From: Priapulus caudatus
Lineage: Eukaryota; Priapulida; Priapulimorpha; Priapulimorphida; Priapulidae
Length of the DNA: 42,064 bases
Assembly: GCF_000485595.1 (NCBI RefSeq)
Contig: NW_014577154.1
Span: 412,755 to 454,818 of the forward strand
Direction of reading: 5' to 3'
Position 1 is the first letter of the stretch. Each line of letters starts with the position of its first letter. Below the pieces are notes generated by a model. That model had not been told where the DNA came from. It saw only the letters and a list, made by a program, of their open reading frames with translations, and did not search any database. Position numbers and translations under genes: made by a program. Shown in pieces: positions 22,509 to 33,111 of this stretch.

Positions 22509-25115
22509 TCAGGTCGCTGTGGCTGTACACACTCGCTTCTTTCTCTTTCCTATCTTTTTGATAGTTTGTTCACAGCGTCGTGCTTGTGGTGAGATTATAT
22601 TGTAGCTCTAGCCTAGAGCCCCCGAACGGTATTTACGTGAAGTTATGAGACAATGTAGAGTTATTAAACATTAAGACTTTTGTTCATTTGTGTTTATTTA
22701 CCATAAGTTTATTATTGAGACTGGCAAAGTCCAAAGTCTAGCCAGTAGTGGCACTGCTACGGCACTGGTTGCATGGGCAAATCTGGCCCGTGACAATGAA
22801 CATGTACGGTAGAATACTGTCTACCTTGTCCCAAAGCTTTGCAAATTGCAATCCTTACTGGTTTCAATTGCTTCCACTCCCAGTATTCATTAAAAGGGTA
22901 TGTGTACATTGAAATTAACATTTGATACCATTCTGTGTGATCTGTCCTGAATTGTACCACTCAGAAAATTGCTGGGCACATTACCGCTTGACCTGCGTGC
23001 ACTCCTTCCTCACTGTTGAAGGTCGGTGGCCATGGGAAATGCCCCAGCAATCTTCATCCACAGCCTCTGGTCTCACACAGCAAGGCTGCAGCGCGTGAGT
23101 GACGTGCCTGATGACACTACTTTATGTCGTCAGACCACATTCTACGTGGATGGATCTCTGGTTTCCATTAGCATCCTTGACCTTAGGCAATCTAGGTTCC
23201 ACCAATTAGAGCATGCCCTGATGCAGCCCGTAGTGCTGTTAGATTTCTTCGTCATCTCCTTTCTACGTAAAAAAACTGGAATCTCATCTATCCAGTAGGT
23301 AGCATAACATGCTAGGCTTAAAGTGTCAGAGGGCACACTCCTCCTTTAAAAGTATTTTTCCTACATTAACATGCACCTATGATGGGGTATCGAGTGCCCA
23401 TGGGTACGTACACAGGCCCTCCTATAAACGTCTTCCTCCTACATTATGAAATGCCTTTGGTGACAAATATAGATAAATACATAAAGATGAGTTGGAGTCT
23501 CCCATGCAGCTCTGCAGTGTGCGATGGCAGCAGAGTATCAGAAAGTTGAAAGTAAAAAGAAGCAAAAAGAAGATGAAGTTGAAGTAGAATCGATGCGCTA
23601 CAGGCGTGGCATTGCTGCATCTCGCACTTCCCTTTTTCCCACCCCCATTATTTTGATCTACTTGCCTGCTTTATTAAACACAGGTATGCTTGGTGTAAGG
23701 CTCAAGGATTGACTTACTATAGCAATCACACTTTTCTAACCATATAGCGAAGTAATTGAGAGCATGTGACCAAGTGCTATATATGCAGATCTCTTTCTTC
23801 CAGTTTAAATGTTGATTATAAATCCAAATGACCCAAAAAAACAAAAATCTAAGAAATTGACTGTCTCACCATTATGACTGACCATTATATATGTTGCCAG
23901 TCATGTATTTGTTGTTTAATAACTTAAATGTAAGGCACCTCTGTTTCTTTCTTTGTACCAATGGTCCTGCTCAGGTCCTCTCTAGCTATTGCCGTTCTAT
24001 GCTGAACTATTTGTAATCCAAATAATCACTCGCTGTTTGTGTTGCTTTGTCATATTTTGTGGTTCCTAATTAATTAAACTCAATTAGGTTTATTGACATT
24101 TTACAATGTGCTATAACTAAATTGTGAGTGGTTAATAAAAATAACAATGACGTGATAAATGACTTCAATAAATGATAATTTTTTACATACTAAATTAAAT
24201 TGGTTTAGAGTCAAATACGTGCATGAGTTGCAATTTTAGTTGTGTTTATGAATTCACCTGCATCTTGATCAGGATAACAATGTTATAGCAAATTTAGTGA
24301 AATGCCAAGCAGGGTATGCCTTCTTCGGGGACCTTATGTACATCATTTTTGTCGATAAGGGTATTTATACATTTTTAATGGTTAATTTATTTTGGTAAAA
24401 ATATGTGAAATATTGAAAGGGTTTTCGTGTTTCGAAGGGAAATTCATAACATTTTCCACTGTTCTGACTTGGCGGCGATCGATATATTCTTAAGTGGCTC
24501 AGTAAAGCACGAGTAATACACTTATAGACAAAAGTAAATTGCAATAACAAGAAAGGTCAGCATGCATATTTTGTGGGTCTACGCCCTTGGATGCTTGAAG
24601 CTACAATGTGACACGTGTAATTGCCTAATTATATGCATTACATGATTAAGGTGTCTGTAGGTGATGTGCACTCGTGAGTATGGTGAGTGTGCATTGCCCC
24701 ATGTGGCGTCGCTAATAATTAATTCACAACTCGCTGGGTGTCGGGGATCGAGTCAATTTACATCAGCAGCGGTAGTTGCCATTGGTACAAAAAGAGGACA
24801 ACGTACAAAAGTTGTACGCGCCCCAGTAAAACAGCGCGCGTACACCTAGGTGGCGTGCGCCATTGATCACGCAATATTGATCTTAAACTGCAAAGCATTT
24901 ACGCTGCCTGGCTTTGGAGGAGTGGAGCTATACACACAAACACTTACTGACGGCGTACACGCACATGCTCGCCGGCGTGGCTTCGTACGTTGTGACATGC
25001 ACACATTGAAAATTTGGTTAAGCACATTATTTGTCTGCGAATGCCACTGGAGAATCTGGAACTTGATCCAGTCCTTTTAAAAGGTTTGTGAGTAACTATG
25101 TTAAGAATACACAGC
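22509..25115. other. Intergenic or 5' flanking region, no gene recognised
   Basis: No supported exon, RNA gene or known repeat was recognised. A short open frame at 23524-23712 starts with a Lys/Glu-rich stretch (MAAEYQKVESKKKQKEDE) but has no neighbour exon or homology I know. The right part may contain upstream non-coding exons or promoter of the TMEM63-like gene. Confidence 0.4.
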
Positions 25116-25438
25116 GTGAACGTCAGTCGCACGGGCAGTCTGATTCATGTGAGTATATATATATATATACTCGTTGAATCGTACGCATGCCGGTGTATGC
25201 GCAAGTATTGTAGCAGCCATATGGTAGCACGACTGCAGAGGTTTATTGCGATTTTTGCTCTTCCTAATCACTATTTTTTTTCCAAATCGATGTCAACTAT
25301 GACGGAGGAGTGAATAAGAACACGTTTGTTTCTATGCACTCCTAATATAACATATTACTGTGTTAAATATTTCATCTTAAATAAAACTGGAAACAAATCA
25401 AGGAATATATCAGCCGATTTATTAGATGTCATAGTATG

Positions 25439-25660
25439 GCTCATAGGGTCTATGTCCCCCAGGGTACTGCCGGAACGTACCCTGGGTACGGTCCGGTATA
25501 CCGGAACGTACCCTGGTAACTATCTGATATGGTTAGGGTTAGGGAGTAGGCGTAGGCGACTCCCTAGACTCGTTAGTAGAGTAGGCGAGGTAAGGTCCGG
25601 CATATTAGATAGTACCAGGGTACGTTCCGGCAGTACCCTGGGGACATAGACCCTCTCAGC
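25439..25660. mobile_element. TTAGGG-bearing inverted-repeat element, copy 3 (best preserved)
   Basis: This 222-bp element has terminal inverted repeats of roughly 45 bp. The left starts GCTCATAGGGTCTATGTCCC and the right ends ACATAGACCCTCTCAGC. Both continue into CAGGGTACTGCCGGAACGTA and its complement. A 9-bp direct repeat CATAGTATG flanks it (25430-25438 and 25661-25669). Long terminal repeats with a 9-bp target duplication suggest a Mutator-like (MULE) non-autonomous element. The core carries GGTTAGGGTTAGGGAGTAGG. Confidence 0.85.
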
Positions 25661-26169
25661 CATAGTATGGGACTATCCTTTAATCCGTTTATCATAATAC
25701 ATGTTATAATTTATATATATATGATGGTTCACGTATCAATAGATGATAAAATAACAGTCTGACTCCCTTCAGAATTGGAATATCATTTGTTGTGTGAGTC
25801 ATTCATTGTATATATATATTATATATACGTGCAGACCTCTAGCTGTGCGCAAGATCACAGTCTGTTGCATGATTGGCAAGTTTTGACTGAAGACGCTACA
25901 TTCTTGTCGTGATGTTTTTATCTAGAGGTCTGTGACTATATTACTATTAGATAGAGAGAGTGCATTCACAAAGCACATCAATCCTATGACATTAGTAGGA
26001 CGTGCTGCCTGTAGCGGCGTGCTATTTGGCAGGGCCTGTACATATATCGCAAGATTTATAGTTTTGTGTTAAAAAGCCGTCGCGCATTGTTTTACCGCAT
26101 ACCAAATTGCGTTTATTTTCAGACCAATCTGTCGGGGTCAGCAAATGCTAACCAGCATTGAGGACCACC

Positions 26170-26376
26170 ATGGGTGTAGCGAACGTTTTGATCCCACCCC
26201 CAGTCATGATGCACCGGAGGGACGGCACTGGCCTCAGCATGGTGGTGCCATCTACCATCGGCCCGACCACCGATCTTCAGTGTAACGCCTATCGGGACGA
26301 CAACAAGACTATAGTGTTAGTTGGAGGTTACCAGGGCATACCCTCCAACTTGCTGATAAACCTTATTTGCTGGCTG
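26170..26376 (+). CDS. TMEM63: TMEM63/CSC1-like channel, first coding exon
   Basis: TMEM63 proteins are OSCA/CSC1-family mechanosensitive cation channels in plasma or endolysosomal membranes. The ATG sits in a strong Kozak context (ACCACCATGGG). It is preceded by an acceptor at 26122 (TTTATTTTCAG), so an upstream non-coding exon is likely. The 69 codons encode a short luminal N-terminus with CNAYRDDNKT, a possible N-glycosylation site (NKT). The start of the first membrane helix follows, with GGYQGIPSNLLINLICWL, which matches the family pattern GGIPxxLLxxxxCFL. The exon ends in phase 0 at a GTGAGT donor (26377). The next coding exon, at 38259, completes the helix without any length change. 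Which paralogue (A, B or C) cannot be decided. Confidence 0.8.
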
Positions 26377-26529
26377 GTGAGTATGTGTGGTTCTTTTTCA
26401 CGGGCTTATTCTTTGCAGTGTTATTCGTTGCATTTCCTTGCTCAGCTCGGATATTGTACATATGATATAGGAACTTGTGGTGTTTTTAGATGGTATAAAG
26501 TCAAACCTGTTTGTAAGGTCACTGAACAG

Positions 26530-26628
26530 AACCTCCAAAAGTGTTCTTTATAGACAGGTGTCTGTTCTGTTGTAGTTGTTTTTACTGTGTAACTACCACT
26601 CTAGTGTAGCACCGAACATGTCCTTTAA
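26530..26628. repeat. Edge of ~85-bp tandem array (left of Harbinger element)
   Basis: Words AACTACCACTCTAG, GTAGCACCGAACATGTCC and TTTATAGACAGGTGTCTRTT occur here and in the duplicated unit (28080-28175). They recur in several copies at 33655-34010, on the other side of the Harbinger transposon. The transposon therefore inserted into this array. Confidence 0.8.
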
Positions 26629-26991
26629 GGCCCAGTCACACATACACGACGCACGGCCCGCGCACTGAAAAGTGAACGTCAGTCGCCACGGGCAGTCTGA
26701 TTCATGTGAGTATATATATATACTCGTTGAATCGTACGCATGCCGGTGTATGCGCAAGTATTGTAGCAGCCATATGGTAGCACGGCTGCAGAGGTTTATT
26801 GCGATTTTTGCTCTTCCTAATCACAATTTTTTTCCCAAATCAATGTTAACTATGACGGAGGAGTGAATAAGAACACGTTTGTTTCTATGCACTCCTAATA
26901 TAACATATTACTGTGTTAAATATTTCATCTTAAATAAAACTGGAAACAAATCAAGGAATATATCAGCCGATTTATTAGATGTCATAGTATG

Positions 26992-27211
26992 GCTCATAGG
27001 TCTATGTCCCCAGGGTACTGCCGGAACGTACCCTGGGTACGGTCCGGTATACCGGAACGTACCCTGGTAACTATCTGATATGGTTAGGGTTAGGGAGTAG
27101 GCGTAGGCGACTCCCTAGACCCGTTAGTAGAGTAGGCGAGGTAAGGTCCGGCATATTAGATAGTACCAGGGTACGTTCCGGCAGTACCCTGGGGACATAG
27201 ACCCTCTCAGC
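26992..27211. mobile_element. TTAGGG-bearing inverted-repeat element, copy 4 (within duplicated unit)
   Basis: This is the duplicate of the element at 25439-25660, with the same CATAGTATG flanks (26983-26991 and 27212-27220) and a few single-base differences. It arose with the tandem duplication, not by a separate insertion. Confidence 0.85.
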
Positions 27212-27720
27212 CATAGTATGGGACTATCCTTTAATCCGTTTATCATAATACATGTTATAATTTATATATATATGATGGTTCACGTATCAATAGATGATAA
27301 AATAACAGTCTGACTCCCTTCAGAATTGGAATATCATTTGTTGTGTGAGTCATTCATTGTATATATATTATATATATACGTGCAGACCTCTAGCTGTGCG
27401 CAAGATCACAGTCTGTTGCGTGATTGGGCAAGTTTTGACTGAAGACGCTACATTCTTGTCGTGATGTTTTTATCTAGAGGTCTGTGACTATATTACTATT
27501 AGATAGAGAGAGTGCATTCACAAGCACATCAATCCTATGACATTAGTAGGACGTGCTGCTGTAGCGGGCGTGCTATTTGGCAGGGCCTGTACATATATCG
27601 CAAGATTTATAGTTTTTGTGTTAAAAAGCCGTCGCGCATTGTTTTACCGCATACCAAATTGCGTTTATTTTCAGACCAATCTGTCGGGGTCAGCAAATGC
27701 TAACCAGCATTGAGACCACC

Positions 27721-27926
27721 ATGGGTGTAGCGAACGTTATTGATCCCACCCCAGTCATGATGCACCGGAGGACGGCACTGGCCTCAGCATGGTGGTGCCA
27801 TCTACCATCGGCGCCGACCACCGATCTTCAGTGTAACGCCTATCGGACGACAACAAGACTATAGTGTTAGTTGGAGGTTACCAGGGCATACCCTCCAACT
27901 TGCTGATAAACCTTATTTGCTGGCTG
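27721..27926 (+). pseudogene. Broken duplicate of the TMEM63-like first exon
   Basis: This repeats 26170-26376. An inserted A and lost C sit near 27740-27757, and single bases are lost near 27770 and 27846. A G is gained near 27811. The donor GTGAGT is replaced by GGAGGT. The frame is interrupted, and the Kozak start ACCACCATGGG remains. It is either a decayed tandem copy or a sequencing/assembly artefact. The correct N-terminal residues (VLIPPPVMM or VIDPTPVMM) cannot be settled from these two versions. Confidence 0.8.
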
Positions 27927-29847
27927 GGAGGTATGTGTGGTTCTTTTTCACGGGCTTATTCTTTGCAGTGTTATCGTGCATTTCCTTGCTCAGCTCGGAT
28001 ATTGTACATATGATATAGGAACTTGTGGTGTTTTTAGATGGTATAAAGTCAAACCTGTTTGTAAGGTCACTGAACAGAACCTCAAAAGTGTTCTTTATAG
28101 AACGAGTGGTCTGTTTTCTGTGAGTTGTTTTACTGTGTAACTACCACTCAGCGTAGCACCGAACATGTCCTTTAAGGCCCAGTCACACATACACGACGCA
28201 CGGCCCGCGCACTGAAAATTAATCAAAAATGGAAAATTGATCAGTGCGTCGTTGTGCGCCAACTTTTGTCAGGATTTGGAGAAGCTAGCGAGTTGACAAC
28301 GAATGCACAGCGTGTTGCTAAGCGCGCTGCGGTATACTGGGCGCATACAGAGCGTATACAGGGCGCACATGTTAAAAAATCCAACGAATGCACAGCGTGT
28401 TGCTAGCGCACGGAACGAATGGTCCGCGCATGCACCGCGCATGCACCGCGCATGCACCGGCGTTCAACGCACAGCTAGCGCATAGCCAACGCACAGTCAG
28501 CGCACAGGTCACGAGACGAACAGGTCACGTGACTGTGGCCTAAAAAAGCGGCGGCTCGTCCTGCTTGCCTTCATATCAAAGTAGTGACAAGTGCACAACT
28601 TCAATATGCCAATCCAGAGAAGGAACCGACGTCCCCGAACCCCAAGAAGAAGAAGACTCCTGCTCCTGTTGCTGGGTTCCGCGGTCGTGCGGTCGTGGTC
28701 GTGGAGGCAGAGGGGAAAGAAGGCTCCAGCCTGGGACTCTGCTGCTGGCGTCGATGAGTGCTGTCGGTCGAAGATGCTGTCGAGGATGCTACACGCTATC
28801 CATCCTCATCCCATCAGGGCTCTCCTACTCACTCACGCTCTGGGTCACTAGACAGTCATGCATCGCTGGCATCGCAGGCATCGACTGTGCCAACAGCAAG
28901 AAGAAGGACAAGAAGGGCACAAGTCTCGATGAGGAGGAGGAGTTGATGGTCCGCCTTCTTGGAGGCAAATGGAATGCTGTGGAACAAGAAGGCGACGCAC
29001 TACAGAAGAACCTGACATGAAGAACGCTGCATGGCAGAGAAGCGAGGCAGAACCATGTCAAGGAAGATAGTCTCTCACCTGACAAGCGGTGGTTGAAGGC
29101 ATGAGAGACAACTTTGCGCGCGCCTGGACAAGCTGCCAGTCCGGCCGTCGGCAGACGGATCTTTACAGAGAGAGAGCTATGGACCCTGAAGGAGTGCACT
29201 TCCTCAAAAGAATCACCTACCACAGACAGAGCAGTTAGCAGTGTAGAAGTTACAGCTACATATTGTTAGACTATTGATTACTTTTTATTAGAAATGAATC
29301 TTATACGTATCAAAGGTCCAGATGCTATCTAAAAAAGTCTATTTTGCAATCATTTTTGCATTAGCTTTTTTGATTTTTTTGACTTAGTTATTTTTATTAT
29401 TTTGTACTTGCAGGTTGAAGGATGCGATCCAAGCAGCACAGTGGTGATCTCCTCGCTGCTTTGAGGGCTGAGTGGCGCAGGATTGGCGTAAGAGGCGGAG
29501 CGCAGAGGAGGAGAGCCTCAGCAAGCCTCAGCAGTTCAGCGGAAGGGGCAGGAAGGAAAAGGTAAAGCTGTGGGAGGCGACGGCTGTCATGAGCCACCTT
29601 GCAAAAAAGGCTCCAGCGAAACTGGCCAGCAGGTGCTCCAGTTGCAAGCAAAAGAGCGGCCCCAGTCTTCCGGCGGAGGGTCTTCGGGACTTACGTCAAG
29701 GGGGGACGCACTGGTGCAACGTGGCAAACGGGAAGCAGTTCTAAAGCATAGGGTCTCGGCGCACGAACATCAGCGGATTCTGGAAGCTTGCCATGGAGGA
29801 TAGCGACTGAAGGAAGAGCCTCCACAAGTCGCGCCCGCCATCCTTCG

Positions 29848-29872
29848 NNNNNNNNNNNNNNNNNNNNNNNNN
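29848..29872. other. Assembly gap (25 N)
   Basis: The gap separates two copies of the Harbinger left-end sequence (28212-28560 before it, 29873-30210 after it). This suggests the scaffold joined two overlapping or allelic pieces. Confidence 0.98.
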
Positions 29873-30210
29873 GATTAATCAAAAAATGGAAAATTGATCA
29901 GTGCGTCGTTGTGCGCCCAACTTTTGTCAGGATTTGGAGAAGCTAGCGAGTTGACAACGAATGCACAGCGTGTTGCTAGCGCGCTGCGCGGTATACTGGG
30001 CGCATACAGAGCGTATACAGGGCGCACATGTTAAAATCCAACGAATGCACAGCGTGTTGCTAGCGCACGGAACGAATGGTCCGCGCATGCACCGCGCATG
30101 CACCGCGCATGCACCGCGCGTTCAACGCCACAGCTAGCGCATAGCCAACGCACAGTCAGCGCACAGGTCAGCGAACGAACAGCACGTGACTGTGCCTATA
30201 AAAAGCGGCG
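29873..30210. repeat. Second copy of the Harbinger left subterminal region
   Basis: This repeats 28219-28560 (GAAAATTGATCAGTGCGTCG, CAGCGTGTTGCTAGCGC and CGCGCATGCAC triplets) with small differences. It ends with GTGCCTATAAAAAGCGGCGG, which includes a good TATA box at about 30197. The first copy has CTAAAAAAGCGG instead. Confidence 0.9.
30197..30203 (+). promoter_or_regulatory. TATA box of the Harbinger accessory gene
   Basis: CTATAAAAAG directly follows the GC-rich subterminal repeats and a CACGTGAC E-box. The accessory reading frame begins a short distance downstream. The equivalent site in the other left-end copy has lost the TATA. Confidence 0.5.
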
Positions 30211-30698
30211 GCTCTGGCAAGGAGGACACCCCCGGTCCAGCTCTGCACCCAACTTCTCGTCCTCTCCCAAGTACGTCGAGCGGTGGCAGCCAGCCCAGGA
30301 CTGCGGCTACATGGAGAGGTACCAAGCCAGCATGGCCAACCAGATGCCGCCGCCTCTTCCGGGTCCACCACAATTCCCCCAGCAGCAACAGCAGTACCCC
30401 CAGCAGCAACAGCAGTATCTACAGCAGCAGCAGCAGCAGAAGAGCGTGTGCACAGCCATCAGCGATGCTCACCAGGTGCTCAACACCAGCTTGGACACAG
30501 GTGCGGTGAGTGCCAGTGCTGGAGGCTGTGAGCGTGGCATTGCAGATATGTCTCTGCCTCACATCTCTGGCATCTCTGGCATATCTTCGCTGTTGGAGAC
30601 ATCTCGGGACTCGTGAGTAGCTCAAATGCTACAGAAGATAGTGTTGATTATTGAATGTTGAATTTGAATTTGAATTTGAATGTTGAATGTTGATTATG

Positions 30699-30714
30699 AA
30701 TAAAGTTTTTATTT
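30699..30714. terminator. Two-way poly(A) signal, copy 1
   Basis: AATAAAGTTTTTATT contains AATAAA on the plus strand (30699-30704) and on the minus strand within a few bases. It lies about 85 bp after the accessory ORF stop. The same block recurs at 31617-31631. Confidence 0.6.
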
Positions 30715-30759
30715 TAACTTTAAAACAATGTGTTTTGTGTTTGCTCATTTTACATGTAA

Positions 30760-31275
30760 TATCTTAATAATAATATTTATTGATTTATATTGCGCACGTT
30801 GCATGCAGATATGTTCACGTGCGCATTACAAAGGCTGATTATAAAACAGCGGACTGCAACACTGTAAAATATAGATACTTAAATTACGACAATCCTATAA
30901 CAATTCCTGATTATAAATAGCGGACTGCAACATTGTAAAATATAGATCCTAAAAACGACAATATAATATAACAATAAACTAGAAATCAAATCAAATTATT
31001 ACCTAAAAATATTATTTCTATGTGTTAAATGCAATGTTAAATAGATGAGTTTTGACTAGGCGTTTAAAAGATTCCAACGACTTTTCACATCGAATATGAC
31101 TAGGTAGCTTATTCCATAATTTTGGGGCAGCTGATGAGAAAGCTTGATCGCCAAGTGTAGCCAACGTTTTTACAGCTGGTGGCTCAATTAACATTTGGTT
31201 ACCAGAGCGCAAACTGTACCGATTAGGTATCTTTAATGTGACTAATTCCCTGATATAATCTAGTGACATACAATG
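30760..31275 (-). pseudogene. 5'-truncated LINE 3' end
   Basis: Minus-strand codons at 31018-31269 encode an intact tail with GDQAFSSAAPKLWNKLP, IRCEKSLESFKRLVKTHLF and a stop. This is the typical C-terminus after the reverse transcriptase of CR1-like LINEs. A 3' untranslated part with two copies of an AGCGGACTGCAAC block follows to about 30840. The insertion sits inside the Harbinger element, between two duplicated copies of its ORF-end/poly(A) segment (30608-30730 and 31471-31650). Confidence 0.8.
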
Positions 31276-31616
31276 TAATGTCTTAAGTAGTGAGTGATGA
31301 GTGAAGAGTGAAGAGTGATGAGTGATGAGTGATGAGTAGTATTTTAAACTCTATACGGAAATAGACCGGCAGCCATGTATATCCATGTATATGGATTGTG
31401 TAGTATTGTACCTTCGGGGGGGGGGGTCTAGATTATCCTGTCATGTTGTGAGTTGTGAGTTGTGAGACAGGGACTCGTGAGTAGCTCAAATGCTACAGAA
31501 GAATACACAAGGATAGTGTTGATTATTGAATGTACTATATACGTATGTACTAGTAGCAAACAACATATATTTTTTTATAATTTTTATTTTATTTTATTTT
31601 ACATTATATTTTTAAC

Positions 31617-31631
31617 AATAAAGTTTTTATT
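31617..31631. terminator. Two-way poly(A) signal, copy 2
   Basis: AATAAAGTTTTTATT gives AATAAA at 31617-31622 on the plus strand and 31626-31631 on the minus strand. The minus-strand hexamer is about 33 bp after the transposase stop (31664). This lets two convergent genes end in one 15-bp block. Confidence 0.65.
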
Positions 31632-31663
31632 TTAACTTTAAAACAATGTGTTATGTGTTTTGT

Positions 31664-33057
31664 CTATATCATCCTGTCTTGCCATGGAACTGAACCGGCT
31701 TCGGAGTTGGCCCAGTGCTTGATGAGGTTCCTCTGCTTCTTTCCTTCCTTGTTGGAGGTGTTGTTGCCAGTGACCACGCGGGTGTCCTGCAGGTTAATGC
31801 CAGTTCTCCACGCTCCTGGGACGTAGTCACGACCCATGTTCTCGGCACGGTCAAGCTGCTGGTTCTGCATTCCTGGATACCGGGTCCTCATCAGGTTGTG
31901 GAGGATCATGCATGCTGTGACGATGAGCTTGACGGTCTCGGGCTGCTGCTGCATCGTGCTCAGGAGAACTTGGAAACGGTTGGCCAGGATGCCAAAAGCA
32001 TTTTCTACGACCCTCCTGGCTCGGGAAAGCCGGTAGTTAAAGATGCGCTCCGGCCGCGTCATACCACGGAGGCTGTACGGCTTCATCATGTTGGGTCGTA
32101 GGGCGAAGGCATCGTCGCCGACAAAGAAGTAGGGCACATCCTGGTTGTCGTTGGGAAGAGGACTGGGACCAGGAAAGCCTAGACTACCATCTTCAACGCA
32201 TTCCTTCAGCTCAGAGGCATTGTATATCTGAGCGTCTGATGCTTGATCCCATAACCGCGACTGTCTGCCCCAGATGAACTTGTAATCAGGCGTCCACGTC
32301 AGATGCGCCATAGAGGACAACTGGAGTAGAATCCCTTTGTAGTTGTACGTATAGGGAACGCACTCGTTTGGTAGGGACACTGCAGCCCGTCGACGTTGCT
32401 GTGCCACAAGGTGCACCACAGGTAATGGGGGAAGATTCCACCTCGTCATGAACGATGTCAGATATGGCACGCCATTCCTCAGTAGTGGTGGGACAATCAT
32501 CACCTCATCCTCTGTAGACTCATCGGTGAATGGCCTGGCACACGTCTGGATAAGCAGAGATATGGTGTTGTGAGGCCCCTCGACCTGGACATGGAGTGAT
32601 ACTTGGTTGCAGAGGCCAAGATGCCGCAGAGTGAGAGCAAGCTTTAAGGCCAGGGTCGAGGGCCTCTCTGTATGTTGTATTTCTGCTTTGGGGACCTCGG
32701 ACAGCCACTGTGGTTAGCAGCTCGTACGAACATCTCGGGGGGCTCATCCGCAATGAAGTTCTTTGAAGTCTGCGCTGGTCTCGTGTACGGAGTTCAACAA
32801 TAGCTGTCCATACAGGCCAAACTGTCTCGTCAGCCTACCACGATTCCACGGTCGGACCAGAATCATCCGTTGACGCTCCTCTCTTCTCGCTTCTCTGATG
32901 ACATGGACTTGTGGAAGTGCGCAGTCCATGAGGTTCTGCTGATGTTGGAAACAGCAGCAATTTCGTATTGTAAGTCGGCAGCCTGTGGGATGCCTTCACA
33001 TCGTTCTGAGGTAAGTTCTTCTAGACACGATGCAGCAGGAATTCTGTCATCACCCAT
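31664..33057 (-). pseudogene. PIF/Harbinger DDE transposase, frameshifted and lacking the first Asp
   Basis: This encodes the DDE_Tnp_4-type nuclease that cuts and pastes the element. The likely start is the ATG at 33055-33057 (MGDDRIPAASCLEEL), 45-50 bp after a minus-strand TATATAAA box. Frame changes near 32945, 32740, 32620 and 32510 split the N-terminal half. The last 279 codons are open. They include SDAQIYNASELKECVEDGSL, GDDAFAL (second catalytic Asp), RIFNYRLSRARRVVENAFGI (catalytic Glu) and ILHNLMRTRYPG. Where the family has FIW-x-D-V-G with the first catalytic Asp, this copy reads FIWGRQSRLW, so that residue is missing. The element is therefore probably immobile without help from another copy. 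Confidence 0.88.
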
Positions 33058-33103
33058 GAGGCGTCAGGAGGAGAAGTGATGATGAGGAGGTGGGACGGGA
33101 CGC

Positions 33104-33111
33104 CGTTTATA
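33104..33111 (-). promoter_or_regulatory. TATA box of the Harbinger transposase gene
   Basis: On the minus strand GGTATATAAACGG lies about 50 bp upstream of the transposase ATG at 33057, just inside the GC-rich right subterminal region. Confidence 0.5.

Larger units (their letters stand above)
25116..26671. repeat. Unit 1 of a 1.55-kb tandem duplication
   Basis: This unit starts GTGAACGTCAGTCGCACGGG and ends inside a Harbinger terminal sequence (CGCACTGAAAA). It is repeated immediately as 26672-28218. The unit contains a TTAGGG-bearing element, the first TMEM63-like coding exon, and the edge of the ~85-bp array with the first ~43 bp of the Harbinger left end. This copy has the intact reading frame and donor site. 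Confidence 0.9.
26672..28218. repeat. Unit 2 of the 1.55-kb tandem duplication (indel-rich)
   Basis: This unit repeats 25116-26671 in direct orientation. It differs mainly by single-base losses or gains, many in homopolymers (CCCCC to CCCC, GGG to GG). That pattern suits an unpolished haplotype copy or an assembly duplicate more than ancient divergence. Confidence 0.9.
28580..30616 (+). pseudogene. Harbinger accessory ORF (MADF/Myb-SANT-like DNA-binding protein), fragmented
   Basis: The accessory protein of PIF/Harbinger elements binds subterminal DNA and brings the transposase to the nucleus. Frame-shifted pieces are visible. A Pro/Lys-rich start lies near 28600 (NPKKKKTPAPVAG in one frame). 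EEEELMV with LWNKKATHYRRT follows at about 28930-29015, like a MADF domain. MRDNFAR lies at about 29105, and a middle region extends to 29840. After the gap, a Gln-rich C-terminal part (30370-30450) ends in a stop at 30614-30616. The gap and repeated left end (29873-30210) break the gene, so the two halves may come from different copies. Confidence 0.65.

Noticed and set aside
23524-23712. A short Lys/Glu-rich open frame as a start exon
   Set aside because: There is no conserved motif, clear donor or partner exon; kept only as a remark in the intergenic entry.
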